Numbered from the stretch's first letter, positions 27,508 to 37,847 are shown. The stretch is 64,000 nucleotides of DNA from Chitinophagales bacterium (GCA_020636495.1 JACJXQ010000008.1:2108001-2172000), one strand, 5' to 3'. Translations and numbers: made by a program. Notes: generated by a model not told the origin, from the letters alone.

Positions 27508-29541
27508 TTAACTGATCTTGCTCCAGTTATTGGTAGGCTTGGCTTGTTGTAGTAATACATTTACTATGCCCTGATTCTGTGGGTGCGTAAGCTTAGGATC
27601 AACACCTAATAACGCCTGTGCGGCTTTCCTTGTTTCTTCCAGAATAGCTGTGTCGGTCATCAGGTCGGCCAGCTTAAAACGGAAAGTACCGCTTTGCTTG
27701 GTACCATACAGGTCACCGGGGCCTCGCATAGCCAGGTCTTTTTCCGCTATGATAAATCCGTTGGCGGTAGAGGTCATGATATCCATCCGCTCCCTGCTTT
27801 CTTTTGACAGCTTATTGCCTGTAAGCAGGATACAATAGGATTGCTCAGCTCCGCGACCCACACGCCCCCTGAGCTGGTGCATCTGCGACAGGCCGAAACG
27901 TTCGGCGCTTTCTATAAGCATAACACTGGCATTTGGTACGTCTACACCTACTTCAATAACAGTAGTGGCTACCAATACCTGTGCGTCACCGGAGGCAAAG
28001 CGAGCCATATTTCTGTCTTTCAGTTCCTGCTCCTGTTTACCGTGCACCATGGCAATGCGGTACTTATTTTCCGGAAAAAATACTTTCACTTGTTCGTAAC
28101 CTGCCATCAGGCTTTCGTAATCCATCTTTTCCGATTCTTCGATGAGCGGATAAACTATGTATGCCTGCCTGCCTTTATCTACTTCGCTGCGGATGAAATC
28201 CATTACATGTGCCCTACGCATCTCGTTACGATGAACAGTCTTTATCTCCTGCCTGCCGGGTGGCAGTTCGTCAATAACAGATACATCAAGGTCGCCATAC
28301 AAGGTCATGGCCAGTGTACGGGGAATAGGTGTAGCCGTCATTACCAGTATATGCGGCGCCGTTTCGTTCTTACTCCACAGCCGGGCCCTTTGGCCTACGC
28401 CAAAACGATGCTGTTCGTCTATCACCGCCAATCCCAGGTTGCTGAACTGAACGGTATCTTCTATCAGGGCATGAGTACCTACAGCTATCTGTATCTCACC
28501 TTCAGCTAATCCTTTCAAAATAGCTTTTCGCTCTTTACCTTTTACGCTACCTGTAAGCAATGCCACTTTGATACCCATAGGTTCTACCAGCTTACAGATA
28601 CTTTTATAATGTTGCTGAGATAGTATCTCTGTAGGTGCCATCATACATGCCTGGTGCCCGTTGTCCATAGCCAGCAGCATAGACATAACGGCAACAATCG
28701 TTTTACCGCTACCTACGTCTCCCTGCACCAGTCGGTTCATTTGTTTGCCAGTGGCTGTATCGTAACGAATCTCTTTCAGTACTCTTTTTTGTGCACCTGT
28801 AAGTTCAAATGGGAGGTACTCATTATAAAATGTATTGAAATAATGTCCTACGGTCTCAAACTTCCATCCGGGCTGTATTTGATGCTGCACCCGCAGTTGC
28901 CCCACCTTTAGTTGCGAAGCAAACAGCTCCTCCCACTTCAGGCGAAACCTAGCCATCAGCATATGCTCTTCCGTATCCGGATAGTGTATCCACTTGATAG
29001 CATGATATCTGTCGCAGAGTTTATATTGTCTTATAATGTCGGCAGGCAATATCTCCGGTACATCTCCCGGTGTTATTCTGCTCACCAGTTCTTTGGTGAT
29101 CTTGGCTAATACCCGATTATTAACTCCTCGGCCTTTAAGCTTCTCCGTAAGCGGGTACACGGGTGTCATACCTGCCTTTGCTGTTTCTGCGTTCAGTGGG
29201 TCTATGTCCGGGTGGGCTATGTTCGGCGTACCATTAAAAAAAGACACTTTCCCGAATACAAGGTAGTGTTGATTCTCTTTCAGGGTCTTCTTCATCCATT
29301 GTGCCCCCTGGAACCATATCAGTTCTATCTGTCCTGTATCATCGTAAAATGTAGCAGTAAGTCTTCTTGCCCTGCCTGTCCCTTCTTCGTATATATTGAT
29401 AAGGATACCTATCAATTGCACATATTCCCCTTCGGTACGTATCTGGTTTACTTTGTTGAGCTTGGTACGGTCATTATAACGAAAAGGGTAGTGGTGCAAC
29501 AGATCACCGGCATATTGTATATCCAGTTCTTTGCGCAACAT
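27508..29541 (-). CDS. recG: ATP-dependent DNA helicase RecG
   Basis: This 677-residue protein carries the wedge domain and helicase motifs: GDVGSGKTIVA (Walker A), VIDEQHRFGVGQR (DEQH box), ATPIPRTLAMTLYGDLDVS and QLRGRVGRG. It remodels stalled replication forks and recombination intermediates. From the first ATG it lacks about 25 N-terminal residues. The same frame continues upstream without a stop to 29652 and encodes LDTPIEYQKGVGPQRGE, which fits RecG N-termini. That stretch has only ATT, ATC or ATA as possible starts (29593-29619), so the true start may be a rare codon. Confidence 0.95.
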   Translation of the reverse strand: MLRKELDIQYAGDLLHHYPFRYNDRTKLNKVNQIRTEGEYVQLIGILINIYEEGTGRARRLTATFYDDTGQIELIWFQGAQWMKKTLKENQHYLVFGKVSFFNGTPNIAHPDIDPLNAETAKAGMTPVYPLTEKLKGRGVNNRVLAKITKELVSRITPGDVPEILPADIIRQYKLCDRYHAIKWIHYPDTEEHMLMARFRLKWEELFASQLKVGQLRVQHQIQPGWKFETVGHYFNTFYNEYLPFELTGAQKRVLKEIRYDTATGKQMNRLVQGDVGSGKTIVAVMSMLLAMDNGHQACMMAPTEILSQQHYKSICKLVEPMGIKVALLTGSVKGKERKAILKGLAEGEIQIAVGTHALIEDTVQFSNLGLAVIDEQHRFGVGQRARLWSKNETAPHILVMTATPIPRTLAMTLYGDLDVSVIDELPPGRQEIKTVHRNEMRRAHVMDFIRSEVDKGRQAYIVYPLIEESEKMDYESLMAGYEQVKVFFPENKYRIAMVHGKQEQELKDRNMARFASGDAQVLVATTVIEVGVDVPNASVMLIESAERFGLSQMHQLRGRVGRGAEQSYCILLTGNKLSKESRERMDIMTSTANGFIIAEKDLAMRGPGDLYGTKQSGTFRFKLADLMTDTAILEETRKAAQALLGVDPKLTHPQNQGIVNVLLQQAKPTNNWSKIS

Positions 29542-29669
29542 CTCGCCGCGTTGCGGGCCAACTCCTTTCTGGTATTCAATGGGGGTATCTAATATGGACT
29601 GATGGATACTGATAATAATGCCTTTATAATGATGTAAATATAAGAAAGCTGCTGCGCTTTATACATTCA

Positions 29670-30071
29670 TCATTTAGCATTGTCTATCGCGGCAACTACT
29701 TTCAGGTTCGATGCTTTTGCGGCGCGCATTACAGCCATCACATTATCCCAGTCAGCCTTTTTATCGCCATTAATAACCACGGTAGGCTCAGCATCATTGG
29801 CTTTTGCTGCCATTCGTGCTATTACAGGTTCTAACGAATCTATCGGGGTTAATGTAGTGCCTACGTAAAAACGCTGTAACGAATCAACGGTAACTACAAC
29901 GGTTTGTTTCGCTTTGGTATCGGTCGAGGCTTTGGGTGTAAGCACCTTAACCACATTGGGGTTAGCCAATGTAGATATGATCAGGAAGAAGAACAGCAAT
30001 ATGAACAGTATATCGTTCAGTGCCGATGTATGTACTTCCGTTTTGTCCCTTAATCCTTTCCTCAGGTTCAT
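29670..30071 (-). CDS. exbD: ExbD/TolR-family biopolymer transport protein
   Basis: This 133-residue protein has a single membrane helix with the conserved aspartate, LNDILFILLFFFLIISTLANP, and a periplasmic domain (TVVINGDKKADWDNVMAVM). With its partner ExbB (upstream by 9 bases) it would form a proton-driven motor for TonB- or Tol-type energy transfer. No tonB gene lies next to it, so the target is open. Confidence 0.93.
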   Translation of the reverse strand: MNLRKGLRDKTEVHTSALNDILFILLFFFLIISTLANPNVVKVLTPKASTDTKAKQTVVVTVDSLQRFYVGTTLTPIDSLEPVIARMAAKANDAEPTVVINGDKKADWDNVMAVMRAAKASNLKVVAAIDNAK

Positions 30072-30080
30072 ATACTCAGT

Positions 30081-30776
30081 TTAGCGTGTGGGTTCGTGAA
30101 GTATATCCAGGAATTCAACCGCGGCTGCTTCCATCTTATTTACTGTCTTGTTGATCTGTGCGTTCAGGTAGTTGTACGCCACATATGACAGCAGGCCAAT
30201 GATAAGACCAACTGCTGATGTTACCATCTTAGTATAGATACCACCCGCTATATGTTCTATCGAAAATCCGTTGTGCTGTATATTAAAGAACAGGATGATC
30301 ATACCGGCAATAGTACCCAGGAAACCAAACATCGGCGCGATTCCGGCAATTGTTGATAACATAGACAAGTTCTTCTCCAGGTTATATACCTGCAACTTCC
30401 CGGTGTTCTCCATAGACTTTTCTATATGGTCAACCGGTTTGCCAATACGGCTCAGACCTTTATCAATAATTCTTGCCATAGGGCCTTGTGTAGTTTTCGC
30501 CAGGTTTTTGGCAGCTACCAGGTTCCCGTCTGTTACATGTTCTTTTATGCGCGCCATGAAGGTAGGGTCAATATTACCTGCCTTGCGTATCACCCTCAAA
30601 CGTTCAATGAACACATATACCATTAATACCGAACAAAGCAACAGGGGTATCATCAGGACACCTCCTTCACGTAGCAGGTATATCAATGATAATTCTTCAG
30701 CTCCGGCATTTTCCATACCGGCTATTACCTGGGTAGCTGTATCAACTTGCAATAAAATAAATGACAATATGGACAT
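30081..30776 (-). CDS. exbB: MotA/TolQ/ExbB proton channel protein
   Basis: This 231-residue protein has three membrane helices in the ExbB pattern, with a short periplasmic start, a cytoplasmic loop, and IAPMFGFLGTIAGMIILFFNIQ plus GGIYTKMVTSAVGLIIGLLSYVAYNYL as the conserved helix pair. It pairs with ExbD directly downstream. Confidence 0.94.
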   Translation of the reverse strand: MSILSFILLQVDTATQVIAGMENAGAEELSLIYLLREGGVLMIPLLLCSVLMVYVFIERLRVIRKAGNIDPTFMARIKEHVTDGNLVAAKNLAKTTQGPMARIIDKGLSRIGKPVDHIEKSMENTGKLQVYNLEKNLSMLSTIAGIAPMFGFLGTIAGMIILFFNIQHNGFSIEHIAGGIYTKMVTSAVGLIIGLLSYVAYNYLNAQINKTVNKMEAAAVEFLDILHEPTR

Positions 30777-30829
30777 GAGTTAGTATTGAATGGAACAAAT
30801 GTAATAATTCAGTTATTATGATACTTGTT

Positions 30830-30859
30830 AAAAAAAATACCGGGACATATGCCCCGGTA
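30830..30859 (-). terminator. Terminator of the SlyD-type isomerase gene
   Basis: On the minus strand TACCGGG pairs with CCCGGTA (one inner mismatch, further C-G pair), followed by eight T. It lies 25 bases past the stop codon. Confidence 0.85.
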
Positions 30860-30884
30860 CAATTATATATGGTCAGTATCTTTA

Positions 30885-31313
30885 TTAACCGATAGATACT
30901 ACCTCCAGGTCAAATATCAGATCCTTACCGGCCAGTGGGTGGTTGGCGTCTAATATTACAACCTCGTCTTTGATCTCTGTAATAACAACAGGGAAGTTGT
31001 TGCCCTGGTTGTCACTCATATTCAGCTGCATACCAACTTCAGGCGTCATTTCAGCAGGAAACTGGTCTTTAGGGTATTCTACCACCATATCTTCCCTGCG
31101 GGCACCATAAGCCTCATCTACAGGTATTTCTACTGTCTTTTTCTCACCGGTTGTCATATCTATCAGGGCGTCATCAAAACCCTTAATTACTTGTCCAACA
31201 CCAACTGTAAATTCCAGTGGCTCACGGCCTTCAGAAGAGTCAAATGTTTCACCGGTTGTTAATTTTCCATGGTAATGCACTTTAACCTTGTCGCCGCTTT
31301 TGATCTGTTGCAT
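30885..31313 (-). CDS. FKBP-type peptidyl-prolyl isomerase, SlyD-like
   Basis: This 142-residue protein begins MQQIKSGDKVKVHYHGKLTTGETFDSS and holds the FKBP core with an inserted flap (EYPKDQFPAEMTPEVG), ending FDLEVVSIG. It isomerises X-Pro bonds and acts as a folding helper. It lacks the histidine-rich metal-binding tail of E. coli SlyD. The start at 31313 is preferred over 31352, which adds a non-family extension. Confidence 0.93.
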   Translation of the reverse strand: MQQIKSGDKVKVHYHGKLTTGETFDSSEGREPLEFTVGVGQVIKGFDDALIDMTTGEKKTVEIPVDEAYGARREDMVVEYPKDQFPAEMTPEVGMQLNMSDNQGNNFPVVITEIKDEVVILDANHPLAGKDLIFDLEVVSIG

Positions 31314-31413
31314 GATAATTGTTTTAATTAAAAAAATGCGATTATTCTGCAAGGTACATTATAATCTGCGAATATCTGTTTCCATGCTTATCTTTAACCA
31401 AATTTTCGGGCTT

Positions 31414-32616
31414 ATGAATGGTGGAAAGTTATTAATGATCGTAATGATGCCTGTGTTTTTCGTACTGAATACTTACGCACAGCGCAACGAGGGTCAGCAG
31501 CCTGTTATTACAGGTGCTGAACAAATGGATATGTATCTGCCTCAGCTGGAGGGCAAAAGGGTAGCACTGCTCATCAACCAGACCTCTGTAGTAGGGTCAG
31601 GCAAAACATTGTTACCGGACACTTTATTGAAAAGAGGTATCAATATTGTTAAAATTCTTGCACCGGAACATGGCTTCAGGGGAAAGGCAGAAGCAGGTGA
31701 AAAAGTAGACGATAGCAAAGACGAAAAAACAGGTCTGCCTATTATTTCTTTATATGGTAAAAATAAAAAACCAACACAGGAGCAATTACAGGATGTAGAC
31801 ATAGTAGTTTATGACATACAGGACGTAGGCGCTCGTTTCTATACGTATATATCAACCATGCAATATGCCATGGAAGCATGCGCAGCTTATGGCAAACAGT
31901 TTATGATACTGGATCGTCCTAACCCCAACGGTTTTTTTGTAGCAGGGCCGGTATTGGATAAATCACTTAAGTCATTTGTAGGTATGCAGCCCATACCTGT
32001 AGTATATGGCATGACACCCGGTGAATACGCAAAGATGCTGGTAGGCGAGAAATGGTTTGATGGCGCAGATAAACTGAAGCTTACAGTTATCTCTTGTAAG
32101 AACTACGACCATACTACCAGGTATAAACTCCCGGTAAATCCCTCTCCTAATCTGAGAAGCATGGCAGCCGTATATTGTTATCCCTCACTTTGCCTGTTCG
32201 AAGGTACAGATGTAAGTGTAGGCCGCGGCACCAAAACACCGTTCCAGCAATTCGGACATCCGGCATTCAAAGGCAAAGCCATGTATGGGTTTATGCCCAA
32301 TATTGCAGACGAAGGGCCTGACCCTTTATACGCTGCCAAAACCTGTTATGGAATGATGATCGCTTTGACAGACGAAGATGCAGAGAAAGCCATTGCCGGT
32401 AAGTTCACTGTCTCTTTTTTGAAAAGGGCTTACGACTGGCATGATAACAAAGATAAATTCTTCAATAGCTTTTTTGAAAACCTGGCAGGAACAAAGGAGT
32501 TGAGAAAACAGATACAACAGGGTTGGTCGGTTGAAGACATTGAAAAGTCATGGGATAAGGACCTGGCTGCTTTTAAACAGATTAGAAAGAAGTACCTGTT
32601 ATATAAGGATTTTTAA
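31414..32616 (+). CDS. DUF1343 / NamZ-type exo-beta-N-acetylmuramidase
   Basis: The ATG at 31414 gives 400 residues with a signal peptide ending NTYAQRNEG. Family segments are VALLINQTSVV, LAPEHGFRG, DIQDVGARFYTYISTMQYAMEA and PNPNG. DUF1343 includes NamZ, which releases N-acetylmuramic acid from peptidoglycan fragments, so cell-wall recycling in the periplasm is likely. A near -7 box (TATCTTTA, 31389-31396) fits this start. It is divergent from the SlyD gene. Confidence 0.88.
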   Translation: MNGGKLLMIVMMPVFFVLNTYAQRNEGQQPVITGAEQMDMYLPQLEGKRVALLINQTSVVGSGKTLLPDTLLKRGINIVKILAPEHGFRGKAEAGEKVDDSKDEKTGLPIISLYGKNKKPTQEQLQDVDIVVYDIQDVGARFYTYISTMQYAMEACAAYGKQFMILDRPNPNGFFVAGPVLDKSLKSFVGMQPIPVVYGMTPGEYAKMLVGEKWFDGADKLKLTVISCKNYDHTTRYKLPVNPSPNLRSMAAVYCYPSLCLFEGTDVSVGRGTKTPFQQFGHPAFKGKAMYGFMPNIADEGPDPLYAAKTCYGMMIALTDEDAEKAIAGKFTVSFLKRAYDWHDNKDKFFNSFFENLAGTKELRKQIQQGWSVEDIEKSWDKDLAAFKQIRKKYLLYKDF

Positions 32617-32652
32617 CAGTTTTTAGTTCGCACACTACGCATACTTTATTGC

Positions 32653-35600
32653 ATGCACATTTTATTTGTACCTCTATACGAATTTTTCAGGCGCAGGAAA
32701 CCACTGTTCTGGGCGGTGTTCCTTGGCACTTTCGCTATATGGGCTATCCTCGCAAGCAGGATACAATTAAAGGAAGACATCACCTCCATGTTGCCCGATA
32801 GTAAAGCTATCCATGCCATGAACGATGTGATAAGCAATACACAGGCGGGTGAGCAGGTAATATTCCTTGCATCATTTACAGATAGCAACTACCACGACCA
32901 GGATAGCATGGTTAATGCTGTTAACGATTTTAATTCAGGGTTCAATAAACAGTTCAGTAATTATATTGACACAATAATACTGCAACCCGGCAGCGGCATG
33001 GAAGAAGTAATGACAGGATTGGTACAACAAAACCTCCCGTTGTTACTTACCGAAAAAGACTACCAAAAACTGGATAGCCTTACAAATGAAGAACAAATAG
33101 CACGTACACTGGCTGCAAACAAACGTATCCTGCTGTCTCCGGCCAGTGTTTTCTATAAAAAACTTGTAGCTGCAGACCCCATAGGCATGTCAGGTATTGT
33201 ATGGAGCAAATTACGTTCGCTACAGTATGATGATAACTATGAGACTTACGAAGGTTACCTCTTTCATAAACAGAGTGGAAAGCTCACTTTCTTCATGAAG
33301 CCTGTTCATAAGGCTAACGAAACAGTTGAAAACGCTAAGTTCTTTGAAGAAGCCGACGGGTATATTGAGAATTGGGAGCAGGCACATCCCGGCATAAATA
33401 TTTTGTATTTCGGTGGGCCTGCTGTAGCAGCAGGTAACGCCACACAGATGCGTTATGATACTATACTGACCTTGTCCGTAACTATTATCCTGTTGTTGGC
33501 ACTTACCTTCTATTTTTTCCGACGCAAACGAACACCTCTGTTTTTGTTGATACCGGTTTTGTACGGCGGAGCAATGGGTTTAGGGGTGCTGTGCCTCGTC
33601 CAGGGATCTGTATCTGTTATTGCCTTGGGGGCAGGCGCCATTATTATGGGTATAGCTATTGATTTCTCCATACACTTCCTCTCACAAAACAGGAAGAATA
33701 CAGATGTTAGGGAAACGGTAAAAGAACTGGCACAGCCGCTCACGCTGGGGAGTTTTACTACCATTGCCGCATTCCTTTCGCTGCGACTGGTCAATACACC
33801 CATACTGCAGGACCTTGGGTTGTTTGCCGCTGCCAGCCTGTTCGGAGCTGCGTTATGTACACTCATATTTCTGCCGCACCTGCCTATAGGCACTGGCTCA
33901 GAACAAGAAGTACCCAAACAGACAATATTTGATAAAGTGGCCGAATGGCGCCCGGAAAATAACAAGCTATTGTTGTTGTTCATTGTATTGTTCACGCCTG
34001 TGATGTTGTACTTCAGTACAGGTGTACAGTTCGATAGCAACCTGATGAACCTGAACTATCTTTCACCTAAACTACAGAAAGCTCAGGATGAAGTACGCGA
34101 AGCCAATGCTGTAGCACTGAGTTCCGTATTCCTTGTTGCGCAGGATGAGTCAGGCGAAAAAGCTCTTCAAAAACTGGAGCAGCTTCATGATAAGGTAAAA
34201 GGCGTACAAGATAAAGGATGGGTGAGGGGAGTGTCCGACCCTACATTATTATTATCATCACGCAAAGAACAACAACGCCGTATCGATCGCTGGAACAACT
34301 ACTGGAATAACGAGAAGAAAGCAGCTGTATTACGGGCCGTAAACAAGGAAGCTGCCGGCGCCGGATTTGCAACAGGAGCTTTCAACCGTTTTGAGAACAC
34401 ACTAACCAGAGAGTATAGTTTATTTGACAGCGCAACAACCAAACAGCTCAAATCATTGTTCCCCGGTGGCTTTTCAGCAGACACAGTGCATCATTACGCT
34501 ATTACTGCTCTAAAGGTTCCTGCTGAGTATCGTGAACAGGTATTTAATGAATTATCGGCACAGGACATCGTAACTGTTACTGACAGGCAACAGGGAGCTA
34601 ACCAGCTTGTGGCTATATTGAACAATGACTTTACGGATATTGCTATATACTCCTCACTCATTGTATTCTTTGCGTTGCTACTGGGATATGGGCGTTTCGA
34701 GCTGGCCATCATTGCGTTCCTCCCTATGGCCATATCTTGGATATGGATATTAGGTATGATGTCTATCCTGGGACTTAAATTCAACATCGTCAATATCATC
34801 ATATCATCGCTCATCTTTGGCCTGGGCGATGACTATACCATCTTCACAATGGATGGTCTTGTGGAACGGTATAAAACAGGAAAACTAAAGCTGGCTTCGG
34901 TACGGTCAGCGGTGTATGTATCTGCACTTACTGTGACAATAGGTTTAGGCGTATTGTTGCTGGCCAAACATCCTGCATTGCGTTCCATAGCATTTATATC
35001 TGTAACCGGACTTGTGTGTGTGTTATTCATCTCGCAAACGCTGCAGCCTTTCCTGTTCAACTGGCTGATACAGAACCGCGCCAACAAAAAGTACCTGCCC
35101 TTCACTCTTCGCAGTTTCTTCATTTCGTTATTCGCCTTTACCTATTTCTTTATCGGCTCCATGGCACTTACCATACTGGGGATACTCTTCACCAGGCTTT
35201 GGCCGTTTGGTAGGAATAAAGGCAAGTACTTGTTCCATTATTGTATCAGCAAGTATTCAAAGTCTATGCTGTACATTATGGGTAATGCCAAAAAGAAAAT
35301 ATACAACCCTGCTAACGAAGATTTTAAGAAACCGGCCATCATCATTGCCAATCATTCGTCGTTCCTAGATATCCTTATCATGATAATGCTGAACCCAAAA
35401 CTGGTATTACTCACCAATAAATGGGTATGGCGGTCGCCGGTGTTTGGCGCTGTGGTACGTATGGCTGAATATTACCCTGTAGCCGAAGGTGCAGAAGACA
35501 GTATTAAACCGTTGCAGGACCTGGCGAACAGGGGCTATTCTATTGTTGTGTTCCCCGAAGGCACACGCAGTTTTGATGATACGATACACCGCTTTCACAA

Positions 35601-36489
35601 AGGGGCATTTTACCTGGCCGAACAATTGAAGCTGGACATAATTCCTGTTGTCTTACACGGTATGAACTACTGTATGCAAAAGGGAGACTGGTTGCTGAAA
35701 GATGGAACCATGTCAGTATATATCCATCCACGTGTAACACAGGGTGATACAACTTTTGGCAATTCTTACAGCGAACGGGCCAAATACATGGGTAGGTGGA
35801 TGAGGAGCGAACTGGACAAGATCAAAGAAGAGAAAGAAACACCGACTTATTTTAAGGAACAATTGATAAGATGCTATACTTACAAAGGTCCGGTGCATGA
35901 GTGGTATTGCAGGGTAAAGACCAGAATTGAAGGTTACTATGAACAGTTCCACGAGTTGGTTCCACATGAAGGTAAGTTCTACGACCTTGGCTGCGGGTAT
36001 GGTTTCCTCCCATATATGTTACATTGGGCGGAACCTAATCGCTCGTTCATAGGGATTGATTACGATGATGAAAAGATAGAGACAGCGCAAAACAACTTCC
36101 TGCGCGATGAATCCATGAACTTTGAACAAGGTGACCTGACACAGGTAGAACTGCAAGCTTGCGATGGTATCATTATCAACGATGTATTGCATTATCTACT
36201 ACCCGAACAACAAGAAATATTACTGGAAAAATGCTACAAGGCACTTAACCCCGGCGGTCAGATCATTGTTCGTGATGGTGTATCAGAGCTAACCGAAAGA
36301 ATTAAGGGAACAAAAATGACGGAGATGTTCTCTACCAGAGTGTTCAGCTTTAATAAAACGCAGAACCAGCTACACTTTATCAGCCGCAGTATGATAGAAG
36401 GGTTTGCAGCGCGACATAAGATGCAGACCGAAGTGCTGGACAAAGCTAAAATGACGGCTAACCTGATTTTCGTTCTGAAAAAAGTTTGA
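32653..36489 (+). CDS. Trifunctional MMPL exporter / lysophospholipid acyltransferase / SAM methyltransferase
   Basis: This 1278-residue fusion has three blocks. Residues 1-830 form an MMPL/RND-type exporter with two sets of membrane helices around two periplasmic loops. Near residue 900 the PlsC-type acyltransferase begins, with NHSSFLD (HX4D box) and FPEGTR at about 966. From about 1100 a class I methyltransferase shows DLGCGYGFLPYML and GIDYDD. Fusions of this kind occur in Bacteroidota and are linked in flexirubin and aryl-polyene clusters to moving and modifying a lipid or pigment. No such cluster is seen here. It is convergent with an ABC exporter gene. Confidence 0.9.
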   Translation: MHILFVPLYEFFRRRKPLFWAVFLGTFAIWAILASRIQLKEDITSMLPDSKAIHAMNDVISNTQAGEQVIFLASFTDSNYHDQDSMVNAVNDFNSGFNKQFSNYIDTIILQPGSGMEEVMTGLVQQNLPLLLTEKDYQKLDSLTNEEQIARTLAANKRILLSPASVFYKKLVAADPIGMSGIVWSKLRSLQYDDNYETYEGYLFHKQSGKLTFFMKPVHKANETVENAKFFEEADGYIENWEQAHPGINILYFGGPAVAAGNATQMRYDTILTLSVTIILLLALTFYFFRRKRTPLFLLIPVLYGGAMGLGVLCLVQGSVSVIALGAGAIIMGIAIDFSIHFLSQNRKNTDVRETVKELAQPLTLGSFTTIAAFLSLRLVNTPILQDLGLFAAASLFGAALCTLIFLPHLPIGTGSEQEVPKQTIFDKVAEWRPENNKLLLLFIVLFTPVMLYFSTGVQFDSNLMNLNYLSPKLQKAQDEVREANAVALSSVFLVAQDESGEKALQKLEQLHDKVKGVQDKGWVRGVSDPTLLLSSRKEQQRRIDRWNNYWNNEKKAAVLRAVNKEAAGAGFATGAFNRFENTLTREYSLFDSATTKQLKSLFPGGFSADTVHHYAITALKVPAEYREQVFNELSAQDIVTVTDRQQGANQLVAILNNDFTDIAIYSSLIVFFALLLGYGRFELAIIAFLPMAISWIWILGMMSILGLKFNIVNIIISSLIFGLGDDYTIFTMDGLVERYKTGKLKLASVRSAVYVSALTVTIGLGVLLLAKHPALRSIAFISVTGLVCVLFISQTLQPFLFNWLIQNRANKKYLPFTLRSFFISLFAFTYFFIGSMALTILGILFTRLWPFGRNKGKYLFHYCISKYSKSMLYIMGNAKKKIYNPANEDFKKPAIIIANHSSFLDILIMIMLNPKLVLLTNKWVWRSPVFGAVVRMAEYYPVAEGAEDSIKPLQDLANRGYSIVVFPEGTRSFDDTIHRFHKGAFYLAEQLKLDIIPVVLHGMNYCMQKGDWLLKDGTMSVYIHPRVTQGDTTFGNSYSERAKYMGRWMRSELDKIKEEKETPTYFKEQLIRCYTYKGPVHEWYCRVKTRIEGYYEQFHELVPHEGKFYDLGCGYGFLPYMLHWAEPNRSFIGIDYDDEKIETAQNNFLRDESMNFEQGDLTQVELQACDGIIINDVLHYLLPEQQEILLEKCYKALNPGGQIIVRDGVSELTERIKGTKMTEMFSTRVFSFNKTQNQLHFISRSMIEGFAARHKMQTEVLDKAKMTANLIFVLKKV

Positions 36490-36493
36490 TGAA

Positions 36494-37837
36494 TTAATTG
36501 ACAGATCTCGTATGGCGTTTATTCCTGTAGGTACTGATGACCCATAGTACCGTACTAAAAGCTGACAACACTATTATATGTGGTAGTACATTCATAAACC
36601 CGCCACTTCGTAGAGTAATATTATTTACCGCATCCAGCCCCCAGTATAAGGGTGATATCATAGCCGCCTTTTGCAGCAGGGGAGACAGTATGTCTACCGG
36701 CACCCATATGCCACCTAATGCTGATAGTATCACGACCGAAATAGCACCGAAAGGCATGGCCTGGTTGGCAGTCCTGAACACAACACCTATAAAGTATCCA
36801 TAGGATGTCGCTGCCACTGCTATAGCCACAGCTACAGGTAATAACACCCAGGCATTCTGACCAAGATATAAAGCCGGTAAACCCAACAAAGGCAGCAGGA
36901 ATATACCCACGCAAAACATGACTACAAATTGTAATGCGCATACAAGGGTATAGAATAATATTTTACCAAGCGCAACATAACGTCTTGCTCCGGGTATCAA
37001 TTCTATACGCAGCGAACTTCCCTCTTCCCTTTCTCTTATCAGGTGACTGCAAATGGGTATTACAATAAAGAACATACCGAAAATGGCCCAGGCAGGAACA
37101 TTGTGCTGCACAGAGTTCATATACTTACTATCTCCCGCCGCTTCACCCAGCATCTGCTCTTTTATACCTAACCCTTGCATCGTTTTGGTAAGGTCGGGAC
37201 GTGCTTCTGCTGCTATAACTGTTGGCTCTGTATTATCAGGCGCTGAACCTGTTGTATCTGTAGCGGTAGCGGCACGCATCTTAGATAGTCTCTCCACCAA
37301 CACACGGCTGCTGGAGAATGTGATCAGTTTGTCCAAAGCAAAATTTACGGACATCCTGAAAGTAGGTTTTGACACAGGGTCAAAATACATACGTATATAC
37401 ATACTATCCCGAGCTTCCCTCGAAGGCATCTTGCCCATGCCTGTTTGCTCCGATATACTATTGGCTACAAGGTTGGCGGCATTCACCATTTCAGCTGTCG
37501 CACCTTTCGGTATCACTATACCCACCTTAAAATCACCACTTTGTAATAAATGTTTCAATTGATCTTCACTAACAGGCTCACCGTCAATACTATCTGTCAC
37601 CCTGAAACTGCCACTTTCTTTCAGCCCTTCAATTATAGAGCGTGCAATGCTGCCATTATCGTTGTCAGCTACCAGCAGGTCAAATTTCAATTCCTGGTAA
37701 TCTTTGAACGGGGCATCTTGTACCATGGCCATTACTATTATCAGCACTGCCGGCATCAGGAATAGTAACATCAACCCGGCCACGTCGCGCCTTGCTAATG
37801 TCCACTCCTTGATAATAGTTGCCAGTATCTTCTTCAT
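36494..37837 (-). CDS. ABC-2 type transporter permease
   Basis: This 447-residue protein has one N-terminal membrane helix (LMLLFLMPAVLIIVMAMVQ), a large periplasmic loop (to about 240), then five or six helices with HLIREREEGSSLRIELIPGARR before the next helices. This is the layout of NatB/YhaP-type ABC exporters. It forms an exporter with the ATPase 10 bases upstream (37848-38594). The substrate is unknown. Confidence 0.92.
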   Translation of the reverse strand: MKKILATIIKEWTLARRDVAGLMLLFLMPAVLIIVMAMVQDAPFKDYQELKFDLLVADNDNGSIARSIIEGLKESGSFRVTDSIDGEPVSEDQLKHLLQSGDFKVGIVIPKGATAEMVNAANLVANSISEQTGMGKMPSREARDSMYIRMYFDPVSKPTFRMSVNFALDKLITFSSSRVLVERLSKMRAATATDTTGSAPDNTEPTVIAAEARPDLTKTMQGLGIKEQMLGEAAGDSKYMNSVQHNVPAWAIFGMFFIVIPICSHLIREREEGSSLRIELIPGARRYVALGKILFYTLVCALQFVVMFCVGIFLLPLLGLPALYLGQNAWVLLPVAVAIAVAATSYGYFIGVVFRTANQAMPFGAISVVILSALGGIWVPVDILSPLLQKAAMISPLYWGLDAVNNITLRSGGFMNVLPHIIVLSAFSTVLWVISTYRNKRHTRSVN

Positions 37838-37847
37838 GTTTCTTCTG

